From: a virus
Direction: 5' to 3' (one strand)
Virus record (IMG/VR): IMGVR_UViG_3300018078_000006
Span: 1 to 21,592 of that record
Length of the DNA: 21,592 bases
Positions 1-6,972 of the stretch are shown here, in pieces (position 1 is the stretch's first letter; each line of letters opens with the position of its first letter). The notes under the pieces are model-generated. The model was not told the DNA's origin and ran no database searches. It worked only from the letters and a program-made list of their open reading frames with translations. The translations under genes and the position numbers were made by a program.

Positions 1-20
1 CTCCACCCAAACGCCGCCTG

Positions 21-212
21 ATGGACTCGGACACTCGGACACTCAGCGCGTGCGCGCGCGAGGACGCGGCGCGCGAGAAGATCCGTGAGGCGCTCGTCGG
101 CCATCGGATCGAGTCAGTGGAGTGGCCGGAGTTCGGCGGGGTGTTGCTCAAGACGGCGGACGGGCTCGTGGTGTTGCTCGGGCAGACGCGCGCGCGCAGG
201 GGGGCCGCGTGA
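21..212 (+). CDS. Small hypothetical protein upstream of terminase
   Basis: This 63-residue ORF has strongly G/C-ending codons. It ends in a 4-bp GTGA overlap with the small terminase gene, so the two are probably co-translated. I see no recognisable domain. The N-terminal third is charged and helical-looking (about residues 8-30), followed by a short strand-like stretch with the motif EWPEFGGVLLKTADG (34-48) that could form a beta hairpin. The ATG at 21 has no good Shine-Dalgarno (SD) sequence and lies only 20 bases from the window edge, so the true start could be elsewhere. An 8-bp repeat (ACTCGGAC, bases 25-40, plus a partial third copy) sits in the first codons. Its function is unknown; position suggests a packaging-region accessory gene. 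Confidence 0.6.
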   Translation: MDSDTRTLSACAREDAAREKIREALVGHRIESVEWPEFGGVLLKTADGLVVLLGQTRARRGAA

Positions 213-685
213 GTGCGAAGACGGCGGATGCGAAGCTGGCCGGGTTCCTCGAGTTGCTCGCGCAGGGCTACAGCGCGACCCGCGCCTGCCGCGAGCTCGA
301 CATCGGACGCTCAACCGTCTACGGGCTCCGCGACTCCGACGAGGAGTTCGCGCGCCAATGGGGCGACGCTGAACAGGCGGGCGTCGACGAGCTCGAGGAC
401 GAGGCGCGCCGCCGCGCCGTCGACGGTGTCGAGCGGCCCGTCACGATCGCCGGCGAGGCCGAGACGGTCCGCGAGTACAGCGACCAGCTGCTCGTCGTGC
501 TCCTCAAGGCGAAACGGCCCGGCGTCTACCGGGAGCGGTTCAAGCACGAGCACGTCGGCCCGGGCGGCGGGCCGGTCGTCGTCGAGGAGCGGATCGACAC
601 GCGACCCGTTCTCAAGGTGCTAGCAGATGTCGGTCTCCTCACCCGAGCAGCAGCTAACGGAGCTGGCGACTCCGAGGCTCACTAG
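209..685 (+). CDS. terS: Terminase small subunit (DNA-recognition)
   Basis: The predicted product has 158 residues from a GTG start that overlaps the previous stop (GTGA). An earlier in-frame GTG at 122 exists, but it would read through the upstream gene and is less likely. Residues about 21-46 (YSATRACRELDIGRSTVYGL and following) form a helix-turn-helix of the kind used by phage small terminases to bind the packaging site. A helical oligomerisation-like region follows (50-72), then the VERPVTIAGE segment and LLVVLLKAKRPGVYRERF (94-111), a pattern typical of this family. Its role is to recognise concatemeric phage DNA and pass it to the large subunit. The next gene, TerL, starts inside its 3' end (59-bp overlap), which fits the usual TerS-TerL order. 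The family assignment is from pattern recognition. Confidence 0.85.
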   Translation: MSAKTADAKLAGFLELLAQGYSATRACRELDIGRSTVYGLRDSDEEFARQWGDAEQAGVDELEDEARRRAVDGVERPVTIAGEAETVREYSDQLLVVLLKAKRPGVYRERFKHEHVGPGGGPVVVEERIDTRPVLKVLADVGLLTRAAANGAGDSEAH

Positions 686-2120
686 GTACATCCCCCATGC
701 ACCCACGGAGAAGCAGAGTGCCGCGCTCGTCGCGCACCGATTCGTCGAGGACCCCACCGAACCGATCGAGATTTTCTACGGTGGCGCCGCCGGAGGAGGG
801 AAATCGGACTGGCTGCTCATGGCCGGCCTTCAGTACGTGGATTACCCGAGCTATGCCGGCATCATTTTCCGCCGCAATTACGCGCAGCTTTCCAAGCCCG
901 GCGCGCTCATCGCCCGCTCGAAAGAGTGGCTGCGCCCCACCGATGCTCAGTGGTCGGAGCAGCGGAAAGAGTGGACGTTCCCGTCCGGCGCGGTGCTCGC
1001 GTTCGGGTTCCTCGAGCACTCCGGCGACGAGGAGAACTACCAATCCGCCGAGTTCCAGTACATCGGCTTCGACGAGCTCACCCACTTCGACGAGCGCCAG
1101 TACGTCTACATGCTCTCGCGGCTGCGCCGCCTCGAGGGCGTCGAGATCCCCTTGCGGCAGTGCGCCGCGTCGAACCCCGGCTCGCGCGGGCACGGCTGGG
1201 TCCGTGATCGCCTAGTGGAAGCCGTCGGCATCCCCAACCGTGTGTTCATCCCCGCCCGCCTGCCCGACAACCCGCACCTGGACGAGGCCGCCTACATGAC
1301 GTCGCTGTCGCACTTGTCGCCGACGCTGCAGCAGCAGCTCCGCGATGGCGACTGGAACGCGTTCGAGGGGCTCGCCTACTCGAAGTTCGACCGGGCCGTG
1401 CACGTCGTCCCGAAGTTCGACGTCCCGGCGTGGTGGGACCGCTTCGAGGGGCACGACCACGGCAGCTCGAACCCGTGCGCGTGGATCAGCTTCGCCGCCG
1501 ACGGCGACGGCAACTACCTCGCCCACGCCGGCTACTACTCGCCGGGCCTCGTGTCCGCGCACTGCGCCGCGATCCTGAAGCGGCGCGAGACCGCCGGCGT
1601 CGGCGTCTGCTACGCCGACCCCTCGATCCGCAACACGTTCGGGGTCAAGGACTGGCGCGGTCGCGAGATCAGCGTCGAGCTCGAGTACAACGATCACGGC
1701 CTGTTCTTCGCCCCGGGCCAGAACGAGCGCCGTGCCGGCTACCTCCGCCTCGCCGAGCTCCTCCGCCCCGACCCCGACCGCTACTTCCCGCCGTGGCATC
1801 CGAAGCACGGGCAGAAGGGCGCGCCCCGCCTGTTCTTCCTCGACATCCTCGAGCTCGAACCGCTGATCCAGCAGATGCGGGACGCGCCGCTCGAAGACGT
1901 TGACTCGCCGCTATCGAAGCATCCGGGCGAGGCCGTCGATCAGGAGTGGGAGTCGAACTACGGGCACTACCACGCCGCCGCCCGCTACGCCGCGATGAGC
2001 AGGCAGTCGCCGGGCACGCAGCCGGAGCAGCCGCCGGAGGATCCGCGGGCCCGTTTGTTGTGGGAGCACGAGCGCCGCGAGGATCCGTCGCGTGGCGGCG
2101 ACGTCGGCTACAGCAGGTAA
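627..2120 (+). CDS. terL: Terminase large subunit (packaging ATPase-nuclease)
   Basis: This 497-residue protein is the motor that pumps DNA through the portal and cuts it. The Walker A P-loop is at residues 53-60 (GAAGGGKS). Walker B is at 145-150 (YIGFDE), with D149 and E150 as the expected magnesium and catalytic acids. A coupling-like SNPGSRGHGW follows at 182-191. The C-terminal half has the RNase H-like nuclease layout, with candidate metal ligands D277 (GHDHG), D331 (YADPS) and an acidic residue near 438 (AVDQEW) before a HAAARYA helix. ATG 627 is the only start in this frame ahead of the P-loop that leaves a plausible N-terminus, and AAGG at 614-617 may serve as its SD. It overlaps terS by 59 bp. 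Length and motif order are normal for the family. The packaging mode (cos or headful) cannot be told from this. Confidence 0.95.
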   Translation: MSVSSPEQQLTELATPRLTRYIPHAPTEKQSAALVAHRFVEDPTEPIEIFYGGAAGGGKSDWLLMAGLQYVDYPSYAGIIFRRNYAQLSKPGALIARSKEWLRPTDAQWSEQRKEWTFPSGAVLAFGFLEHSGDEENYQSAEFQYIGFDELTHFDERQYVYMLSRLRRLEGVEIPLRQCAASNPGSRGHGWVRDRLVEAVGIPNRVFIPARLPDNPHLDEAAYMTSLSHLSPTLQQQLRDGDWNAFEGLAYSKFDRAVHVVPKFDVPAWWDRFEGHDHGSSNPCAWISFAADGDGNYLAHAGYYSPGLVSAHCAAILKRRETAGVGVCYADPSIRNTFGVKDWRGREISVELEYNDHGLFFAPGQNERRAGYLRLAELLRPDPDRYFPPWHPKHGQKGAPRLFFLDILELEPLIQQMRDAPLEDVDSPLSKHPGEAVDQEWESNYGHYHAAARYAAMSRQSPGTQPEQPPEDPRARLLWEHERREDPSRGGDVGYSR

Positions 2121-2134
2121 ACCTCAACCAGAGC

Positions 2135-2140
2135 AGGAGG
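2135..2140 (+). promoter_or_regulatory. Ribosome binding site AGGAGG
   Basis: A perfect AGGAGG lies 8 bases before ATG 2149. It selects that ATG over the longer reading of the same frame, which starts at 2092 inside the terminase gene. Confidence 0.75.
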
Positions 2141-2148
2141 GTTTCGCA

Positions 2149-2310
2149 ATGAAAAAGAGTCAGCAGCCAGAGGTCAGCGAGGCGCAGCACAAGGCGGCGC
2201 TCGCTCGCATCCTCAAGCTCGAGCGGCGCTTCGACGCCGCGATGGCCCAGCTCGGCGGAGCCGTGAACTTCACGTTCGTCGACCCGACCAACGAGGACGC
2301 CGATGCTTGA
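2149..2310 (+). CDS. Small hypothetical protein (53 aa)
   Basis: This 53-residue protein starts at an ATG with a strong SD. The N-terminus is MKKSQQPEVSEAQHKAALAR, followed by a charged helix to about residue 36 and an acidic tail (VDPTNEDADA). I recognise no family. Its stop lies 8 bases inside the next gene, so the two are likely translated together. The size and helical character would suit a small binding partner or assembly factor, but that is only a guess. Confidence 0.7.
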   Translation: MKKSQQPEVSEAQHKAALARILKLERRFDAAMAQLGGAVNFTFVDPTNEDADA

Positions 2311-3715
2311 GTTCATGCTGATCGACCGGCCGATCCTGTTCCCGAACCGCTGCGCGTTCTGCATCAACACCCGCGGCCCCGTCTTGGACACGATGATCGC
2401 CGACCCGCAGAACCGCCGCTACTACGTCTGCGAGAGCTGCGCGAAGCGGATCGCCCGCGTCTTCGGGTTCATCGAGGGCCCACGGATGGAGGAGCTCTCG
2501 GACGCCGCAACGGGGATCGCGGAGGCTCAGGCTGAGGTTGAGACCCGCAACGGGTGGATCGCTGAGCGGGACGAGCGGATCGCGCAGCTCGAGCAGGAGC
2601 TCGTCATGCGGGTGACGCAGCGCGACGACGCGGTCGACAAGCGTGTCCTGTTGGAGTCGTTGGCGCGGTCGGTTGTGGACACGGCGCAGCAGATGGCCGG
2701 CGCGCTGGCCGAGCAGCTCGAGCCGTCCGCCGACGAGACGGTCGCGCAGCGCGGCGGTCAGGACCTCGTCGACCACGTGAGCGAACTCGTCCGCCGCGCC
2801 TACGCGGAGCTCCCGCCCGGAGAAGGGCCGGCGACGATCACGTTCGACGGCGACAGCTGGCTCGGCGAGCGGGGCGAGGCGATGTACTGGCGGCCGGCGG
2901 ATCTCTCCGAGCCGTGGGATCGTCTCCCCGAGCCGGCGACCGCGACCGAGGTCTCCCTTCGCGAGGAAGCCAAGGAGCAGGTCGGCGTCGGTGTCCTCGA
3001 CGGCCTGCCGACGGACCCCGCGACGGGGATCGCGGCGATCGACACGCTCGAGCGCGTCGGCGACGAGTGGGTGTGCGTGATCGACGGTGCCACCTACGTA
3101 CGGCCTCGTGACTTCTCCGGCCCGTGGGAACCCGCCGCGGAGCCTGCGCCTCTGATGGCGGCTCTCGAATACTCAGGGCCACCGCTTACGCGGGAGACAC
3201 CGAACTTCGGAGCAGCGGCCGCATCCACCGACGGCTTGCCTCCCGGCACTGAGGGGACGGCGATCGACTCGCTCGAGTTCGACAGCAACCGCGACCGCTG
3301 GATGGCCGACGTCGGCGGCGTCACGTACGAGCGGCCGGGCGACCTGTCCGCGCCGTGGAGGCCCGCCGTCTCCGGGCCTCGCAGCGTGTGGGCGCGACCC
3401 GTGGGCGCCGAGAAGACGGGCACGCTCGAGGAGGCTCTCGTCGTGGACCCGGAGCTCGAGTCCGCCGCTCACCGAGGCATTTGGGCACGACCACGCGAGG
3501 AGGACGACGATGGGGCTGAGACACGGGAGCTCGAAGCTGACCCCGGAGCAGACAGCCGAGACCGAGGAGAGGACGGGGGAGCGCTACCTGCGGATTCAGG
3601 AGCAGCCGCAACGGCCGACCCGTCGGCAGGGCCGGCGGAACCGGCGGAGCTCGAACCCGACCTTCGAGACGCGGCTGGACTGGCTGAAGGACCTGATGGC
3701 GGTGAGAGCTCGTGA
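2303..3715 (+). CDS. Zinc-finger, coiled-coil protein with three internal repeats
   Basis: The ORF encodes 470 residues. C17xxC20 and C43xxC46 form a plausible four-cysteine zinc site. A helical, coiled-coil-like stretch covers about 62-140. Three copies of a short domain follow, at about 184-205, 254-275 and 331-352. Each has a D-x-W start and a Y/W-x-RP-x-D-x-S-x-PW end; copies 2 and 3 are also preceded by related GLP...AID-x-LE segments. Two SVWARP/GIWARP-like echoes lie at 361-366 and 392-397. From about residue 402 the chain is acidic, low-complexity, and overlaps an out-of-frame gene at 3510-3752 with much better codon statistics, so the tail may carry little sequence constraint. The start overlaps the previous stop by 8 bp, and the stop forms GTGA with the next GTG. 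I do not recognise the family. The zinc site suggests nucleic-acid or protein binding. Confidence 0.75.
   Translation: MLEFMLIDRPILFPNRCAFCINTRGPVLDTMIADPQNRRYYVCESCAKRIARVFGFIEGPRMEELSDAATGIAEAQAEVETRNGWIAERDERIAQLEQELVMRVTQRDDAVDKRVLLESLARSVVDTAQQMAGALAEQLEPSADETVAQRGGQDLVDHVSELVRRAYAELPPGEGPATITFDGDSWLGERGEAMYWRPADLSEPWDRLPEPATATEVSLREEAKEQVGVGVLDGLPTDPATGIAAIDTLERVGDEWVCVIDGATYVRPRDFSGPWEPAAEPAPLMAALEYSGPPLTRETPNFGAAAASTDGLPPGTEGTAIDSLEFDSNRDRWMADVGGVTYERPGDLSAPWRPAVSGPRSVWARPVGAEKTGTLEEALVVDPELESAAHRGIWARPREEDDDGAETRELEADPGADSRDRGEDGGALPADSGAAATADPSAGPAEPAELEPDLRDAAGLAEGPDGGESS
3497..3504 (+). promoter_or_regulatory. Strong ribosome binding site inside the upstream gene
   Basis: GAGGAGGA ends 5 bases before ATG 3510. 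This SD lies within the 3' part of the 470-residue ORF and is the main reason to accept the nested gene that starts at 3510. Confidence 0.7.
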
Positions 3716-3752
3716 GGCCGCGCACGGAAACGGAGCTCGTGAGGTCGACTGA
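3510..3752 (+). CDS. Basic 80-aa protein nested out of frame
   Basis: The product is 80 residues, rich in Arg and Gln, with a helical C-terminal segment FETRLDWLKDLMAVRAREA (51-69). Over its first 206 bases it overlaps the 2303-3715 ORF in another frame. Counting by hand over the shared 69 codons, about 61 end in G or C in this frame, against about 37 of 68 sense codons in the other. With the strong SD at 3497-3504, this argues that the frame is truly translated. No family is recognised. The basic composition would allow nucleic-acid contact. An alternative is that the long upstream gene really switches into this frame through a +1 shift or a sequence error. Confidence 0.65.
   Translation: MGLRHGSSKLTPEQTAETEERTGERYLRIQEQPQRPTRRQGRRNRRSSNPTFETRLDWLKDLMAVRAREAAHGNGAREVD
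3706..3744 (+). repeat. 12-bp direct repeat spaced by 27 bp, duplicating a GTG start
   Basis: GAGCTCGTGAGG occurs at 3706-3717 and again at 3733-3744. The 27-bp offset is nine codons, so both copies put a GTG in the same frame (3712 and 3739), giving two possible starts for the following gene. Confidence 0.7.
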
Positions 3753-4110
3753 CGAGTGGCCGCCGGCGCGACCGTTCGGCCTCGAGCTGCTCGACGACGA
3801 CGGCCACTTCGGCGCGATCTTCGGCACGCCCGAGGCGCCGGCGCCCGAGCTCGACCTGATCGAGCGGCACGTCGATCGAGCGTTCCATCTTGTGATCCCG
3901 GTCAGCTTCGCGACCGTCGATCAGGCGGACCGCGCCGGCAGGATCCTCGAGATGGCGTTCCGCAAGGTCCGCAACATCGCCAGTGAGCCTGTCCCTGTCC
4001 CCGAGGGCTGCGTGCACGGGCGGACGCGGAGCGTGCGCTTCTCGCGGAGCACGGCTCAGTACAGCGTGTGTGTGGACTGCAACGCGAACCTCGGCGAGGC
4101 GACCGACTGA
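3712..4110 (+). CDS. Hypothetical protein with C-terminal CxH-CxxC motif
   Basis: The product is 132 residues if started at GTG 3712, which forms a GTGA overlap with the 470-residue gene, or 123 residues from GTG 3739, which overlaps the nested gene by 14 bp. The two starts are in a short direct repeat and I cannot choose firmly between them. The middle (about residues 21-90) looks like a compact alpha-beta domain. The C-terminus contains CVH and, about 25 residues later, CVDC, a possible zinc knuckle. The stop overlaps a downstream ATG as TGATG. No family is recognised. Several neighbours also carry small cysteine motifs. Confidence 0.65.
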   Translation: MRPRTETELVRSTDEWPPARPFGLELLDDDGHFGAIFGTPEAPAPELDLIERHVDRAFHLVIPVSFATVDQADRAGRILEMAFRKVRNIASEPVPVPEGCVHGRTRSVRFSRSTAQYSVCVDCNANLGEATD

Positions 4111-4169
4111 TGCGGCAGCTCGTCCGCTCGATCGTCTGGTTCTTCCGGCTGCGGGGGCCGCTCTCGTGA
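4110..4169 (+). CDS. Tiny 19-aa hydrophobic-basic ORF
   Basis: MRQLVRSIVWFFRLRGPLS is bracketed by stop-start junctions. It begins in TGATG (4108-4112) with the preceding stop and ends in GTGA (4166-4169) with the next start. It fills the space between two genes exactly. It may be a real micropeptide, whose composition would suit membrane association, or merely a ribosome-relay ORF that keeps translation coupled. An ORF this short can arise by chance. Confidence 0.35.
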   Translation: MRQLVRSIVWFFRLRGPLS

Positions 4170-4312
4170 CCCGGCTTCGCCGCTGGCTTGCGCTGAAGCT
4201 ATGCCCGGCGCTCCGCCCTGACCCTCAGATGTGCGACTGGCTCAGGTTCGACCAACTGGACAGGCTTCTGACTGAGGTCAATCAGCTGCGCGAGCGAGAG
4301 AAGGTGGCATGA
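4166..4312 (+). CDS. Small hypothetical protein (48 aa)
   Basis: This 48-residue protein is read from GTG 4166. The N-terminus is basic (VTRLRRWLALKLCP) and the rest a probable helix (FDQLDRLLTEVNQLREREK, about 28-46) with heptad-like leucines. The same frame is open further upstream, but codon quality there is poor and belongs to the neighbouring gene. ATG 4229 is a possible shorter start (27 residues). The stop lies in an ATGA overlap with the next gene. It may be a small coiled-coil partner protein; the function is unknown. Confidence 0.55.
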   Translation: MTRLRRWLALKLCPALRPDPQMCDWLRFDQLDRLLTEVNQLREREKVA

Positions 4313-4645
4313 CCCGTTTCGGCACGGTGCCGGGCGCCGCGAATAGCGGCACGAAGTTCCGGCCCGCAGCCGCGACCGAGCAGCGGCCGGCGTGGGTGTG
4401 CTCGAACGGGCACGAGTGTCGCGTTCGACCGCGACGCGGCCGACTTCTCCCTCGGCTTCGAGTGCGGACGCATATGGGCGCTGCTCAGGGAGGACGCACT
4501 CGCCCAGGACTTCGACGTGCACGTTGAGAACGCCGAGATGATGATGCGAATGGCCGACGCGACCGACCGGGCGTTCCGTGCCGAGGAGACGACGGACGGC
4601 TGGGTGACCGTCTACTTCGACTACGCGGAGTCGGCCGTCGCATGA
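4309..4645 (+). pseudogene. Frameshifted or fused gene (zinc-motif N-terminus plus second frame)
   Basis: Translation starts at ATG 4309 (ATGA overlap) and reads well to WVCSNGHE near 4416. By hand count about 33 of 36 codons end in G/C up to there, but only about 14 of 36 afterwards, to the stop at 4527. From about 4418 the +1-shifted frame takes over (VAFDRDAADFSLGFECGRIW and onward, to YFDYAESAVA), with roughly nine in ten codons ending in G/C, and stops at 4645. That second frame has no ATG, GTG or TTG between the stop at 4310 and GTG 4517. Its stop overlaps the next ATG (ATGA at 4642), as expected of a translated gene. Explanations are a one-base indel (real or sequencing), a deletion that joined two genes, or programmed +1 frameshifting. 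Joined, the product is about 111 residues. No function is recognised. Confidence 0.6.
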
Positions 4646-4869
4646 TCTACGTCGCCCTCGCCGCGCTGCTCGTCGCCCTCGTCTCCGTCTACGCATCACT
4701 CAGCGTTATCCGTGCGATATCACGCGCCCATGACCGCCGCGTCGACGTGCTCCTCGACCGCCTCGCGCACGCCAGCCATAACCCGTGGACGCCGGCGCCC
4801 GCGTCCGCGCCAGAGCCGGAGCCCGAGGGGCTCGAGTACAGCCGCGGCGAGCAAGAGCCGACCTTCTAA
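4642..4869 (+). CDS. Small single-pass membrane protein
   Basis: The 75-residue product begins with one strongly hydrophobic helix (about residues 2-26, IYVALAALLVALVSVYASLS and on). It continues with a charged helix (28-43) and a Pro/Glu-rich tail (48-75). The ATG sits in an ATGA overlap with the preceding frame. One membrane segment with a long polar C-terminus would be compatible with a holin or spanin-like inner-membrane protein, but there is no endolysin beside it and no specific motif, so I leave it as a membrane protein of unknown role. Confidence 0.7.
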   Translation: MIYVALAALLVALVSVYASLSVIRAISRAHDRRVDVLLDRLAHASHNPWTPAPASAPEPEPEGLEYSRGEQEPTF

Positions 4870-4884
4870 CCCTCTCCCCTTCCT

Positions 4885-6972
4885 ATGAGCAGCATCGCTT
4901 ACCGGCAGCCGGACGGACAGCTCGTCCCCGGCGAAGACGTCGCGAAGCCTGTCCGCGACAAGATCAAGCAGGCGAGGGAGCACCGCCGGAAGTTCGAGCC
5001 CGACTGGAACCTCAGCCTGGCCTACGCGCTGGGGAAGCACTGGACGGTGATCCACAACAAGAGCCGCCAGTTGCGCTCGATCCAGCAGGTCGACCCGCGC
5101 TACGCCAACAAGGAGCTCTACTCCGCGGACGTCATTAACGAGTACCGGATGCTCGCGTTGGGTGAGCTCGGCTCGAACGACGACCGGCCCGAGCTGCTGC
5201 TGCAGCGCGACGATGGGGCGAGCGAGGACTTCCAAGAGTCCCTCAACAAGCGGCTCGCGTTCGGGTGGGACTACGAGTTCGACGGCGACGAGATCCTCGC
5301 CGAGGCCGACCGCCTCTGCGTCGACTTGGGCACGTCGGCGATCCGCTGCCGCTTCGACCCGACCGTCGGGCCTGACCGCGACGAGGGGGAGATCCCGCAC
5401 GTCAAGGGGCTGCCGGTGTTCGGCGACGACGCGCGCCGTGCCGCCGCCGCCGCGGTGCAGGCCGGGGAGCAGCTCGAGTACCGGACGATCCCCGAAGGCA
5501 GGGTCAGCTGGGAGGCACTGTCGGCGTTCAACATCCTCGTTCCGCCCGGGATCACGCACGAGCGCCGGCTGCCGTGGGAGTGCATCGTCCGCCCGACGCT
5601 CCTCAGCGACCTGCGGGCGGAGTTCGGAGACGTCGTCGACGGGCTCCCCGAAGACGCCAACATCGGCTCCACGCTCGGCTCCGAGGTCCAGACCGGCAAC
5701 AGCGTCGACGGCACGTCCTACGCGATCGGGGAGGGCCGCGACACGCGCCTGCAGGGGCACGCGTGGCTGTTCACCTACTTCGAGAAGCCGAGCCAGCGGC
5801 ACAGGCAGGGCCGCGTCCTGTACTTCGGCGGGAACGAGATGCGGCTCCTGCGGATCGAGGACAAGCTCCCGTACGCGCGTCTCGACGAGAAGGGCCGGCC
5901 GGTGGAGTGGCGATCGGGGCTCGTGTTCTTCCATTGGTGGAGAGCGACCGGCCGGTTTTGGGCCCGCGGGTTGGTCGAAGCCTTGCGCGAAGGACAGTTC
6001 CAACTTAATCGGCTCGGGACAGATGTCGCGACGATCATCGAGCGCGGCAAGGCCTACGTGATCGCCGAGGAAGGCCCGATGGCGACGGCGCTCAAGAAGA
6101 CGAACGAGCCGCTCGAGGTCGTCCGTGTACCGCAGGGCACCCGGGCGCCGCAGCCGGTGCAGGGGATCGGGCCCGGCGCGTGGATGGCCGAGGCCCGCCA
6201 GAAGTACCTCGAAGACATCGAGCGGGCCGCCGGCATCCGCAGCCCGTCGCTGGGTGAGAACCCGACGAACGTCGACACGTACTCGCAGCTCGCGCAGCTG
6301 TCGCAGGCGGATCAGGTCAAGCGGTCGCCGATGCAGCGCGAGCGGAAGATGGCGATCAAGCAGCTCGTCGAGGACACCGTCTACGACTTCCGCACCTACG
6401 ACGGCGAAGGCAAGCAGGTCGCCTTGGCCGGCGATGAGGACCGGATCGAGACGGCGGTCTTCAACGGCACGAAGATCCCCCCGTTCTTCATCGTCCGTGT
6501 CGCGAAGGGCGCCGCGAAGCCACGCGATCAGGTCGCCGAGCTGAAGAAGGTGGAGCAGCTCTGGCAGGCCGCCCTCGCCTCCGGCGCGGTAACGAAGCGA
6601 CCCGGGGAGTGGATCACGTGGTACTACGAGAGCCTCGAGGCCGGCGAGGCTCTGTCGCTGCCGGAGGACTCGACCGACGACCAGTTCGAGAAGGCCGAGG
6701 CCGAGAACCACATGCTGCTCCTCGGGCAGGAGGACGTCCCCGTCGCGTACTACGACCCGGCCGACGTGCACATCCCGCGGCACCGGCGCGCGCAGATCCA
6801 GGCGGAGCTCACCGATATGCAGGCGTGGACGCGGCTCGAGGACCACATTCAGGAGCACTTGGCGATCGCGAAGCAGCTGCTTGAGCAGCAGGCCGCCCAG
6901 CAGGCCGGGATGCCGCCACCGGATATGCCGCCCGACGAGGGACAGCCCGCTAGCGAGGAGGCGCCACTGTGA
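4885..6972 (+). CDS. Portal protein
   Basis: The product has 695 residues, in the size range of large podoviral portals of the P22 type. It forms the dodecameric ring at one capsid vertex through which DNA enters and leaves. Supporting features are the N-terminal helical segment with WNLSLAYALGKHW (about 36-48), a long mixed core, a helix-rich stem region with YSQLAQLSQADQVKRSPMQR (about 471-490), and a C-terminal Gln-rich helix ending in a Pro-rich tail (about 665-695). Its place between terminase and scaffold/capsid genes agrees. The leader before ATG 4885 is pyrimidine-rich with no SD, so initiation may depend on coupling to the gene 15 bases upstream. It ends in GTGA with the next gene. 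The assignment rests on pattern and context. Confidence 0.88.
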   Translation: MSSIAYRQPDGQLVPGEDVAKPVRDKIKQAREHRRKFEPDWNLSLAYALGKHWTVIHNKSRQLRSIQQVDPRYANKELYSADVINEYRMLALGELGSNDDRPELLLQRDDGASEDFQESLNKRLAFGWDYEFDGDEILAEADRLCVDLGTSAIRCRFDPTVGPDRDEGEIPHVKGLPVFGDDARRAAAAAVQAGEQLEYRTIPEGRVSWEALSAFNILVPPGITHERRLPWECIVRPTLLSDLRAEFGDVVDGLPEDANIGSTLGSEVQTGNSVDGTSYAIGEGRDTRLQGHAWLFTYFEKPSQRHRQGRVLYFGGNEMRLLRIEDKLPYARLDEKGRPVEWRSGLVFFHWWRATGRFWARGLVEALREGQFQLNRLGTDVATIIERGKAYVIAEEGPMATALKKTNEPLEVVRVPQGTRAPQPVQGIGPGAWMAEARQKYLEDIERAAGIRSPSLGENPTNVDTYSQLAQLSQADQVKRSPMQRERKMAIKQLVEDTVYDFRTYDGEGKQVALAGDEDRIETAVFNGTKIPPFFIVRVAKGAAKPRDQVAELKKVEQLWQAALASGAVTKRPGEWITWYYESLEAGEALSLPEDSTDDQFEKAEAENHMLLLGQEDVPVAYYDPADVHIPRHRRAQIQAELTDMQAWTRLEDHIQEHLAIAKQLLEQQAAQQAGMPPPDMPPDEGQPASEEAPL

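Noticed and set aside
25-44. ACTCGGAC repeated at the start of the first gene
   Set aside because: It is only two and a half copies, in coding DNA near the window edge; too short to read as a functional array.
1669-2391. Reverse-strand ORF of 240 codons across the terL 3' end
   Set aside because: It spans the end of terL and the next gene, whose + strand motifs and SD are clear; the product is Arg/Ala-rich nonsense.
4642-4869. Calling the one-pass membrane protein a holin
   Set aside because: There is only one membrane helix, no lysis gene beside it and no specific motif, so the label would be a guess.
4720-6858. Reverse-strand ORF of 712 codons opposite the portal gene
   Set aside because: It mirrors the portal reading frame, as happens in GC-rich coding DNA, and its product is a Leu/Arg/Val/Asp-rich string without domains.
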